DNA from: Pezizomycotina sp. ARF18
Taxonomy: Eukaryota; Ascomycota
Assembly (NCBI GenBank): GCA_002224055.1
Contig: AZLU01000173.1
Location: 1-21,380, forward strand
Reading direction: 5' to 3'
DNA length: 21,380 bases
Of the stretch, positions 11,930 to 20,011 are shown in pieces; the first letter of the stretch is position 1, and each line of letters opens with the position of its first letter. The position numbers and the translations under genes are program-made. The notes beneath the pieces were generated by a model, which saw only the letters and a list, made by a program, of their open reading frames with translations, made no database searches and was not told the DNA's origin.

Positions 11930-12181
11930 GACACCATTTCCGGCATTATCTGGTGCGACAAGCCCGCTATCGTTTCAATGACGAACCCGAGATCTTCAAC
12001 TCGTTGATTCCCGAGGTGTTATCGCAGGGTGATGAAGTGTCGATGGCAGCCATAGCGGCCACTCGATGTGTCCTCGTGCGGGGAGCTTACAGAATCGAAA
12101 GAGACAGGAGACTTTTTGCGAAAGAGAAATCGGCTCTCTTTTAGGAGAGTCGAAAGAACCGAAACCATTAGCCGTGAATGA
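11930..12181 (+). pseudogene. possible Sin3-type paired amphipathic helix (PAH) fragment
   Basis: One + frame reads YLVRQARYRFNDEPEIFNSL, then VLSQGDEVSMAAIAA. This resembles the start of a PAH repeat of Sin3 corepressors (a YL..V..RF.D.P.IYN.FL pattern). The second half of a PAH repeat (V..LF.GH..L...F..FL) is only partly matched: RGAYRIERD, then GDFLRKRN in the next frame after a break near 12110. No start codon, splice site or second PAH copy was found, so this is a fragment or a decayed small PAH protein. It lies 36 bases from the divergent start of the SAT4-type gene. Family assignment is by eye and tentative. Confidence 0.4.
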
Positions 12182-13505
12182 ACCCAAATAGCCTATCAAA
12201 AACGTGTTCTAATTTATTCATTAATCCCACACCGGATAGATTGGGATATTTTGTTATTATAAACAATACACCGCCAGGGGGTTCATTTTACCAAACCTTC
12301 GAAGGAAATCGATTTTCTTTCTGATTGTCCATGCTGAATACTCACTTATTTCGAGCTTAGCCTAAGCCTTTTTTCTGCGTCTAAAGTGGGGATATCCCAG
12401 CAATCCACTTCCCCGCCCAATGACGGACGATAGGCCCCCAGGCGGGACACCGTCCGCTGTGGACTCGGTAGCAGATTGTGGGAGAAACCCCCGATCTTGT
12501 TTCTCTGAGACGATAGAGATATTTCAAGTGTGGAAGTTGAATAGAGGTGTTGAAGAGCTCTGGCGACTGAAGCACAAAATACCACTTACTCGAATTCGCA
12601 GAGTTATAGTAAAGAACTTATGAGACTTGGTCAGAATCAGCTGGGTAACAGCTTCAGACCACAGATGAGTATATAACAAATGCCAGTATGTCATCTACCT
12701 TGAGCTCCTCTCTGGCTCAAACTCGGCGTAATCCGTTGTTGAAGTGTGCCATTTCAAGCAAATGCCGCGTGAAGATCTTTCTCTGGACATCGTGCGCTAT
12801 CGCTAATCAGAGCGAATAAGAAAATCGCGACGCCTCATCGTTCATGCATAGGCGTAGACTGCAAAAGAAACAATAAGAAGGAATAGTATATTTCCACCCC
12901 AGACGAATTTTGAGATATTTCTCGGTAATCTACCCGTTTCTGTGCCTCTAGGCAAACCATTGGCGGTGATCCCAAAATCTGCACATGCTCCTCTTAAAGG
13001 AGTACAGTACGCAGAAAGCCCACATGATGACAACGTGGCTCTGGAATTCCGGTCAACTGCGATATAGAAGCGACTAAGCCTCAATGCTCTCTAGGAGCAC
13101 AGACATTGGTCTTCCGTTTCGTCCTAACACGGAGGATTTTTGGCCACGCTAGGCAATACCAGTTTTAGAAACCTACGAATTCCAAGTCCCGGCCTGCTTA
13201 TTCGGCTATGGATTGGTGTTCGTACGGGCCGTTATGTTGTTACGGCCGTGATGTAGCCGGCTGAGAGAGATTCAATTTCTCTAAAGGCGGCCAAAACCCA
13301 GTTCCGTGCCGATCCCAAGTGGTCCCTATTCAGCCTCAAATTCCAATACTGCGGAATACTCGTACCCCCACCGCGAACCCCTCCTTGAAATATGACACAT
13401 CGCTCGAAGTCAGAGGCCCTATCCAAGAGCCGCTGTCCTCAAACCTACCGCCAGGGACTTGGGTAGATACGGCTTCCGTGAACTCCTCACATTCAGTGAA
13501 ACAAC
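12182..13505. other. 1.3 kb without a supported gene
   Basis: Composition is normal, with no RIP. Short ORFs on both strands (for example 12346-12585 on - and 12420-12623 on +) lack ATG starts with good context, conserved motifs or splice signals. The right end is presumably the promoter and leader of gene A. A proline-rich reading around 13319-13500 on + could be leader sequence or an upstream exon; I cannot decide. Confidence 0.5.
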
Positions 13506-13639
13506 ATGTTCAAAGGCAAGTTCTTCTCCTCGAGCAAAAGCTCGAAAGAAGTCGAAGCCTTGGCTCGGAAGCCACGCCGCATGGTCTTCACAGACTCCAT
13601 CCCGTCCGTCGATGTTCCTACGGATAGATTTGAGTTTGA

Positions 13640-13703
13640 GTATGAAATCTACCTGTTCTCTCCGTTCCATTTTCATATTCCGATACTAATCATCCGTTGT
13701 TAG
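13640..13703 (+). other. intron 1 of gene A
   Basis: 64 nt, donor GTATGA, branch ATACTAATC, acceptor GTTGTTAG. Removal joins exon phase 2 and gives the uninterrupted junction EFDIVAIHG, which matches the expected first beta strand and so supports both the start codon and the frame. Confidence 0.8.
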
Positions 13704-13930
13704 CATCGTCGCCATCCACGGATTGAATGCGACGCGTTCTTAACGTGGACGGACGAAGCGACCGGAAAATTATGGCGAGAGACTTCCTCAGCGAATCCGT
13801 GCCCTCTGCTCGGATGTGGTCGTTCGTTACGACTCAGCAGTAGCATTCAGCGAGTCGAAGGGCAAGCTCAGGGATTTCGCCCTCGACCTACTCGACCGCC
13901 TGAGGGCGAGTCGGAGATCCACGAAGGCGA

Positions 13931-14016
13931 GTGTTGCAGCCCCGAAAAACTCGGAAATGTTTGAGCGCAAAGGAAACTCAAATCGAACTAACTTATCGAC
14001 GTATCATGGTTGATAG
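13931..14016 (+). other. probable intron 2 of gene A
   Basis: A strong 3' end (branch GAACTAACT, acceptor GTTGATAG at 14016) lies just before the KPIVFICHSL segment. The donor is uncertain: GTGTTG at 13931 keeps the phase (86 nt), while GTTTGA at 13959 would give 58 nt but break it. Confidence 0.5.
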
Positions 14017-14441
14017 ATGGAAGGAAGCCCATTGTCTTCATATGCCACAGCCTGGAGGGATAGTCGCGAAGAAGGTCCGCTCTGAATCCGTTCGACGTAA
14101 GCTCAGCAGTGGCACATCCGGCTGACCTTATGGCGATGCTATAGGCTCTTTATCCTCGCTCATGAGCAAGATTCGTCATTACAAGGACATTAAAGACGAT
14201 GTCATGCATCATATTCTTCGGTTACTCCTCATCGCGGCTCCGAAATGGCTTCGTGGGCTACCACAGTCGGCTACATCGCAAACGCGATGTCACCGGTCGA
14301 CCAATCAGATCAAGCTCTTAAAGTTGATAGTTGCAAATTCGAGCGAGCTCGATAAGATCTCGCAGCAATTTGTACATAGGGCGAAGGATATTCAAATCGT
14401 AACGTTGTCGAAAAACGAACTCTCAGCCGTTAGGGCGACTG

Positions 14442-14506
14442 GTAGTAACTCGGGCTCTATCTAAATAAGACATGTTCTAAGCGCAAGTCTGACGATATTT
14501 GATTAG
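14442..14506 (+). other. intron 3 of gene A
   Basis: 65 nt, donor GTAGTA, branch TCTGAC, acceptor TGATTAG. It joins the DIQIVT segment to VVEEKS. The exon phases do not match unless two bases are missing at the donor-side exon end (ACTG before GTAGTA), another case of a disruption beside G. Confidence 0.6.
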
Positions 14507-15741
14507 GTTGTCGAAGAAAAATCGCGGTTATCGGGATCCAAATGAGAGAGTTGTTCCCATCAATCTGGACACAGGGCGATGTGCCGGTTCGGAGATCCGC
14601 GCTCACAAGTCTATCAGCCGGTTCTCGCGGCAGTATTGGAGCTCGTAGGAGAAACTTCGAAGTCGGCAGGCCGCCGCCATATTCATCCGAGAAGTCTGTG
14701 ATAGATTGGAAGTCAGTCATTTCCATCCTGGTGCATGTTTACTGACTTTGTATTTCGCACGATAGTATCTGCAACACCGCCCGAGGCCTCAAGCTCTGAC
14801 CTTGGAGCTCTAGTAATAGGCCCGATAACCATAAGGAAGACGATGACTACGTCCATGTCGACAGTGCTACAGACCTAGCTCCACCACTCAGAAACTGCCA
14901 ATAGAACAATTCTTTGACAAACACCCCATTGCACCAACGACTAAGCCCGGGTTGTCCCAGGATCTGGTCGATTACTATCAAGCAGGACTCAAGGACAGAG
15001 CAGGGAAGCAAGCTGAACAGGCAGCACCGAGGGCGGTAATAGTGACGCTGCTTTTTCGGAGATGACGAGCCGAAGCGAGGTAGTTTTGTACCTCCGATAT
15101 GACGATGTAAAGGCGGAGGTGAGCAGCGCGTACGGCTCGCGCCACCAGCCGCGACGACTATAATCGAGCTTGAAAGAGCATGTGCAAAGGGCATTGGAGG
15201 TACCTACGCGCGCCGAATACTTTCTAGGACCAGCAAGGGAGCATGATTTTTAATCGCTAATCTCAACACAGCCCAAACTTGCATTAGGCTAAAAATATGA
15301 ATTCCCCGGCCACTACAAGACCATGGACTCCGATCCAATCGATTATTTTTGGGACGACATATTCACGACCCCCGTACAGATTACCAATGGACATTCCGTC
15401 TATGACGAAGCAAAAGGATTGCGTATCAATAAAAGGCAAACCCTGCGTCATTTTTCAGCAAGCTGTACCCAAACGGCCTGGAATTTGCATTAACCGATGG
15501 AGCGAGTTCTACGAAGGGACGCACTCGCAACATCCGGAATTTTTAACGTCGGGCCTCGCAGCAAGTGGGGCAGCACGATCCCAGCTTTGGTCACGTTAAC
15601 AGGACAGTCCGCGTTCCCGAAAACAAAAGTGAATCGATTTGCCTCCGGGACTTGATTCTTCCGCTTTTCAATACTCAAGATTACAAGGACAAGTTCACAA
15701 AACATCGTCTCCAGAGGCGGGTTGTTCTTTCCCAATGTACC

Positions 15742-15816
15742 GTGAGTCCATAACGATTCGTTAACCATTTTGACTTTCTTTGAAGCTAAACTTCTGAGTA
15801 TCTATTGTCCTATCAG
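15742..15816 (+). other. intron 1 of gene B
   Basis: 75 nt, donor GTGAGT, acceptor CCTATCAG. Joins FFPNVP (phase 2) to TRSDVDGFTLEK without a frame break. Confidence 0.65.
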
Positions 15817-16591
15817 AACGAGAAGCGATGTGGATGGGTTCACCCTCGAGAAAATCGCAAGTTCATTTAAAGATTTACGTAGGGGTGTCAATGCCTTGAC
15901 GGCGAAGCGCTCTCGGGGAACATGACAAACTCGTTAACCAGGTGAATACCCTATCGGAAGAGCAAGACTACGTTGTTCTGCCTCATCAGCGCTGGCTCGA
16001 CGGTATCTGTAGCTCTCCTGGTATCGTGAGGCAGTTTGTCGCCACTCCATTATACTGGAAAACGCGCCACAAAACGATGATTCAGAGGACAGTTCCTCGA
16101 ACCTGGCAAACACCTCCGGCGTGCATACTACCGTCGAATCGCAGAGAACCGGACGAGACGCCGTAGGGGTATCCAGATCCAAGTCATACCCGAACATAAA
16201 ACCGACCGATGTTCTTCTCGCTCAAGGAAAACTCCTATGGGGGCACGCAGATAGCCTAGACCCCTTGAAAACTCCGCTTGAATTAAAATTAAAGGATGGC
16301 GACGTCTTACATATAAAAAATTTAGACATAAAAAATGGCCACGGTCACAGACGATTCTTGACGTTTGGGAGTTGTGTAAAGATATAGCAGAGCGAAATAG
16401 TGGTTGCATCTGCGCGTCGTGCCGACAACTGGACGCGAATTACGCTGTACATCAAGACCCTCACGGGAAAACGATAACCGCCCGCTGCGCATCTACTTTT
16501 CGGTGACCGATCTTAATGTCTAATAGAGCACTTAGAAGGCATCCCGCCCGATCAGCAACGTATTATATTCACGGCAAGCAGCTGGTGGAAG

Positions 16592-16683
16592 GTGTGTTAC
16601 ATTTTATCAAGTTAACCCCTGTTATGACACTGGCAGAAGTTCACTCTTATATTATAGCTGATCTGACAATACGGATTTTCTAG
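16592..16683 (+). other. intron 2 of gene B, inside the ubiquitin unit
   Basis: 92 nt, donor GTGTGT, branch ATCTGAC, acceptor TTTTCTAG. Removal joins GKQLVE to GLLLSQYNINH in phase, following the ubiquitin order GKQLEDG..LSDYNI. That agreement is strong evidence that the intron is real. Confidence 0.8.
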
Positions 16684-16715
16684 GCCTGCTGTTAAGCCAG
16701 TACAATATCAACCAT

Positions 16716-16779
16716 GTGAGGAATGAAACCCTAACTATGACATACGATTGTCTTGACTAACGAGATTTTCCAATATTAG
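16716..16779 (+). other. intron 3 of gene B, inside the ubiquitin unit
   Basis: 64 nt, donor GTGAGG, branch GACTAAC, acceptor AATATTAG. Joins SQYNINH to EDVLHLVL in phase 0, matching the C-terminal part of ubiquitin. Confidence 0.8.
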
Positions 16780-16976
16780 GAAGACGTTTTGCACCTAGTT
16801 CTGAGCTGCGTGGCGGAGCTAAAAGTGTCAACGTCTTGATGCCAAACGGCAAGCTACTCACACCAACAGAGACATCACAATGCAAAGGAGCGTATATCAA
16901 ACAAAAGATTCCGAACAGACGGGCATACCCGTCTCTGATATGGTGCTCATCTACGAAGGAAAAGTCGTGCCAGATG

Positions 16977-17038
16977 GTATATATTCGAGATAACAATTTT
17001 TCACAAGTCCGTCATGCGCTGCTAACTTATTAAACCAG
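16977..17038 (+). other. intron 4 of gene B
   Basis: 62 nt, donor GTATAT, branch TGCTAAC, acceptor AAACCAG. Joins GKVVPD to DVEMYFQSVI in phase within the third ubiquitin-like unit. Confidence 0.75.
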
Positions 17039-17460
17039 ACGTGGAGATGTATTTCCAAAGTGTCATAGAATGAAACTGCTGTCAGAACCTGATAGCATGG
17101 CATAGCACCCGGCGGAAGATTAAGCAGATTAATTGTCCCAGACGAATACGATCCAAGAATATGGGATACCGCCAACTCGAAATTGATTCACTTCAACATT
17201 CTCAATTCCGCCGGATTCGAGAGAGTCACAGGCCACACAGCGCCAGCGACTCCGATAGACATCAAAACATACCTGCAATGTGGTCTTCCCTTCTATGAGT
17301 CGTACTGTGAAAAGCCATCCTCAACCGTCGGTAACCAGGAAGATAACTTCCGGTCACTGTCCGAGGTAGAAGCAGAAAGGAAGGGTTACTCCGGCTACAA
17401 TTACGACTGGTTCAACCCGCCGAACTGCTGTTTCTGCCACGCCGCTAAAGCTAATATAAT

Positions 17461-17531
17461 GTACGTCGCCTTTCCTCCTTACTCACTGCTAACGATAAGG
17501 AAGGTGCTCACTGAAATCGATTTGGTTCTAG
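17461..17531 (+). other. intron 5 of gene B, inside the RING domain
   Basis: 71 nt, donor GTACGT, branch GCTAAC, acceptor GTTCTAG. Removal gives AAKANIILRYCNHC and places exactly 11 residues between the second and third zinc ligands, restoring a standard C3HC4 spacing. Confidence 0.85.
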
Positions 17532-17706
17532 ACTGCGCTATTGTAATCACTGTATATGCCAGGACTGCGCGGAGCAGCTAAAACAGAGTTCCAAGAAGCC
17601 CAATTGCCCACAATGCAATAGCCCCGTCGCCAGGATGGTAACGGTTGCAGCCGAAAGTCGAGCAGATGACGGCTATAGGATAATGGGCAAGAGATACCCC
17701 TTGTGA

Positions 17707-17982
17707 GCGTAGACCCGGGAAAGCATCATGCTTTTAAGAGTATCAACCAGGTGTAAAGTTTCTGCGGAATAGTAAACCGTTGTGGCGAGAGAATAAATTG
17801 TGGAACCATTATTATTTCGTTGGAAGATAACCGAGCTTGAAGACATCTGAAAAGATCGTGATATTAGGGCTTTGAAGGGTGCTGGGTCGAACGAGTCATG
17901 AGTTGACTTTGGCCTTGACCTGCCAGCGATATCGTATCCGTGATAAGAGTTCACGATAGTGTATAATCGCAAAAATATATAG
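17707..17982. other. intergenic between genes B and C
   Basis: No supported gene. Short ORFs on both strands have many stops in neighbouring frames. A T/A-rich stretch near 17965-17982 (AAAAATATATAG) precedes the start of gene C and could hold its promoter. Confidence 0.4.
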
Positions 17983-18347
17983 ATGATCAATTATGCTTTT
18001 GGAAGCTGTTAGGGGATCCATTTTATCTGGCGAAGGACACCTGGATTGGATTCACCGGATTTTAGCCACCAAGAACTATGGAAAAAATATGGATCGTATA
18101 TCGAAGGCAGTGCAGAAATTGATACGATTCAGAGAGAATAATACAGTTCCTATCGCAGGGCTATCTTACATGTGCAACAGAAATACGGCTGTAAAATGCC
18201 CGTGATAATTGCTCTTATCAGGATGATATCGTGAACCTTTTTTCCTTATATACTCATACTAAAATATCCATGGCGTAGTATGGTTTCTATGCACTAACAG
18301 TCTTCCGCAGCATCCGATCAAGCTTCAATACAATCTTCAGAAAGTAA
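17983..18347 (+). pseudogene. gene C: small protein of unknown family, frame-disrupted
   Basis: The ATG at 17983 is followed, after one missing base, by the frame DQLCFWKLLGDPFYLAKD and TWIGFTG. After a second one-base break near 18058 it continues as DFSHQELWKKYGSYIEGS, AEIDTIQRE, an in-frame TAA at 18139, then YSSYRRAILHVQQKYGCK and MPVIIALIRMIS. An intron at 18231-18310 (donor GTGAAC, branch GCACTAACAG, acceptor TTCCGCAG) leads to a short last exon ending at 18347. That gives about 95 residues with several Trp and aromatic positions, and no signal peptide or clear membrane segment. I do not recognise the family. The 3' end is about 70 bases from the 3' end of gene D on the other strand. 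Confidence 0.5.
18231..18310 (+). other. intron in gene C
   Basis: 80 nt with a weak donor (GTGAAC) but a strong branch (GCACTAACAG) and acceptor (TTCCGCAG). Confidence 0.5.
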
Positions 18348-18417
18348 ATTAACACTACCGCTTTCCTATTTTTTACAATAGCTTCATTCTTATCAATATC
18401 TACGTTTCATAATAGTA

Positions 18418-19012
18418 TTACCCTCTCCGATATCGCCGCGCAAATGGTGTACCGTAGACAGCGATGATCATATTCGTAAGAGTTCAGGCCAGCTGTTTTG
18501 GGCAAGAGCCAGAAAACGAAATGCATCTTCACGAACTTCCAAGTGCAGCTCGACGTCATACAAGGATTCCAAGAATAATATTGCCCGGTAAACATCTCTG
18601 AACAGCGTTACCTCGCAAGAGTATTGGTCAGGTCGCCCTGTATTACCTGTTTTTCACGATCTTCAAACACACGGCTCGTACTATTCGGCCTATCGTTCTT
18701 GTTGAGAAGAAAATACTGTTCCGCTCCAGATACTGCTTAGTCAACCTAAATCTGGAGAAGCTTTTAAGCAAATGCTTATTTTTGTTTCCCATGTCTTGAC
18801 GCAGTAAACGGCTGATTTTTTTAGAAGGATACGATTTCATCAATTCGCTCGCCCGAGGTGGATTTACGGAAATGAAAGTTATTCACTGGACACCTGGCCG
18901 ATCATTTCAAACACGGCCAGTTTCAAATCCTCACTGAAGTGAAAGAGCTACAGGCACAGGAATCTTCCGAGTGTTAAGCATCGCTGAACCAAGAAAAAGC
19001 CTTACTAGCCAT
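18418..19012 (-). pseudogene. gene D: unrecognised protein of about 200 residues, frame-disrupted
   Basis: On the - strand an ATG at 19012 (context CCCATGG) opens MASKAFSWFSD. Successive frames then give LNTRKIPVPVA, FHFSEDLKLAVFEMIGQV, VNNFHFRKSTSG, SELMKSYPSKKISRLLRQ, NKHLLKSFSRFRLTKQYL, EQYFLLNKNDRPNSTSR, VFEDREKQVIQGDLTNTLAR and LFRDVYRAILFLESLYDV; then, in the same last frame, LHLEVREDAFRFLALAQNSW. Breaks lie near 18979, 18945, 18888, 18852, 18724, 18610 and 18470. The reading is charged and helix-rich with no signal peptide, no membrane segment and no intron. No family was recognised. Gene D is convergent with gene C and divergent from gene E (137 bases between starts). The stop is 18418-18420 if a last break near 18470 is accepted, otherwise 18393-18395. 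Confidence 0.5.
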
Positions 19013-19149
19013 GGGTTATTAGATCTTTTTTTTGTCTCTTTGACAGATGACACGAGCGTAGGGATCCAATGAGGCTAACGGTCATTTCTTTATCTTGATT
19101 CTCTATTCTATCTATTCGGACGTGGTTCATTTTGCTCGATTGGGCACGT

Positions 19150-19803
19150 ATGAATCTCGAACGCGCCCAACGACAGGGAATCATCACATCGCGCCGTTAG
19201 AGATGATCAAAACTGCCATGTGGGTTTTAATAGCAGAAAGGGCTCAAATCAACTTTTTTTTTTCGTGGAAACATGCAGGCGTGTTTTGCCATCGTCTAGG
19301 ATTTCTGTCCTTCACCTTCCAAGCTGGTTATGATGTGCTAAACACGGCAGAGCTATAGAATATTTCCAAAATTTGTTCTTCCGGAATGATCTGTAGCACG
19401 TTACAAATGATAAATCTCCGATCTACGTACAAAGATATTCCATGCGGAGAATTCCAGGTGATAGACAAGTCGCTTTGGAATATGCAACGGGAAAGAATAT
19501 CTTGATTGAAGGAAGAAAGGAGCGCCAGGACTGGGTTTGCGATGGACGACGCATCATCCTGATGACAATCTGGGGAAGCTTGATTGGATCTTGGCTAAGA
19601 AATGTTTTGGAATTCCTATTAAAATGAGACTGAATCAGGCTTAACGAAGGCTATCAAGAGGGAATCCTCTCCTCAGTGCTTTACAGTCTAAGAAATCCTG
19701 ATGCGATAGAATTGATCATACCATTCGTTCCAGATACCAGCGATTTTCGCGCGCTCGTCCATCTATTTTATAGGATTGTGACCGACTATTTGCCTTCCTA
19801 GGG
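19150..19803 (+). pseudogene. gene E: unrecognised protein, frame-disrupted
   Basis: A possible ATG at 19150 gives MNLERAQRQGIITS. Later frames give VRDDQNCHVGFNSRKGSN, CAKHGRAIEYFQNLFFRNDL, HVTNDKSPIYVQRYS, then DNLGKLDWILAKKCFGIPIK, MRLNQA, NEGYQEGILSSVLYSLRN, PDAIELIIPFVPDTSDF and RALVHLFYRIVTDYLPS. A perfect donor GGGTAAGTTT follows at 19803. Breaks are near 19196, 19559 and 19641, with in-frame stops in the 19330-19420 part. The alternation of short helices and residues such as AKHGRAIEYF and DNLGKLDWILAKK is faintly ankyrin-like, but I would not assign it. The 3' exon structure after 19803 is unknown; the next stretch (20012-20614) could belong to the same gene. Confidence 0.4.
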
Positions 19804-20011
19804 TAAGTTTAAGGGATTATCAGTTACCAGGATTTACGGTGGTCTGTGCAAAAAAACAAAGCTTCAATAGGAACTCGGCTGCAGAGCAGAGTGATTTCGT
19901 GATATCGAAGGCAATGCTTATTTTATTGTAACAGATAGATAATAATGAATATTCTGGCGGCTCCTAGGGAACTGGGATTAGCCTTCATGATATGACATCG
20001 TTCCTCCTTTC

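Larger units (their letters stand above)
13506..15253 (+). pseudogene. gene A: alpha/beta-hydrolase (PGAP1/DUF676-like, fungal NLR-type N-domain), frame-disrupted
   Basis: Starts at ATG 13506 (MFKGKFFSSSK, basic and Ser-rich). The intron at 13640-13703 joins in phase to give FEFDIVAIHGLN, the first strand and oxyanion region of the hydrolase. Then follow TWTDEATGKLW, PSARMWSF.YDSAVAF, KLRDFALDLLDRLRA, KPIVFICHSL.G (the nucleophile elbow, Ser of HSLGG), the TPHRGSEMASWATT motif near 14232-14270, ANSSELDKISQQFVHR, PNERVVPINLD and then HRAMCRF, which supplies the catalytic His. This arrangement is known from serine-esterase domains heading many fungal NLR-type proteins, but no NACHT or NB-ARC follows. 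The C-terminal part (VDYYQAGLKDRAGKQAEQA, then MTSRSEVVLYLRYDDVKAEV, ending 15253) is not recognised. Frame breaks lie near 13729, 13778, 13826, 14056, 14206, 14221, 14330, 14535, 14570, 14886 and 15061. One in-frame TAA is at 15161. The stretch 14690-14850 is unclear. Gene B starts 44 bases downstream. Confidence 0.75.
15297..17706 (+). pseudogene. gene B: ubiquitin / ubiquitin-like tandem protein with C-terminal RING, frame-disrupted
   Basis: The ATG at 15297 is one missing base from the frame FPGHYKTMDSDPIDYFW. The order is: an N-terminal region (SVYDEAKGLRINKRQTLRH; FNVGPRSKWGS; SDVDGFTLEKIA; EEQDYVVLPHQRWLDGI; GIVRQFVATPL), which I recall from uncharacterised fungal proteins; a ubiquitin-like domain ending LKLKDGDVLHIKNLD (16200-16330); a ubiquitin unit (YIKTLTGK, EGIPPDQQRIIF, GKQLVEG, SQYNINH, VLHLVL then LRGGAK; 16445-16818); a divergent unit (VNVLMPNGKLLT, GIPVSDMVLIYEGKVVPD); IVPDEYDPRIWDTA to TGHTAPATPIDIKTYL; and a C3HC4 RING: CCFC, 11 residues, then CNHCICQDC and CPQC. 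The RING is unbroken apart from its intron. Five introns with good signals are listed separately. At least 15 frame breaks occur between 15299 and 17105. Predicted role: an E3 ubiquitin ligase carrying its own ubiquitin-fold units. Stop at 17704-17706. Confidence 0.8.

Noticed and set aside
14847-15194. 115-codon ORF on the - strand
   Set aside because: It lies opposite the C-terminal part of gene A, lacks motifs and is best explained as a shadow.
9088-19641. Programmed ribosomal frameshifting as the cause of the frame changes
   Set aside because: Breaks are far too dense (often under 100 bases apart), occur at varied sequences without a common slippery motif, and need shifts of both sizes.
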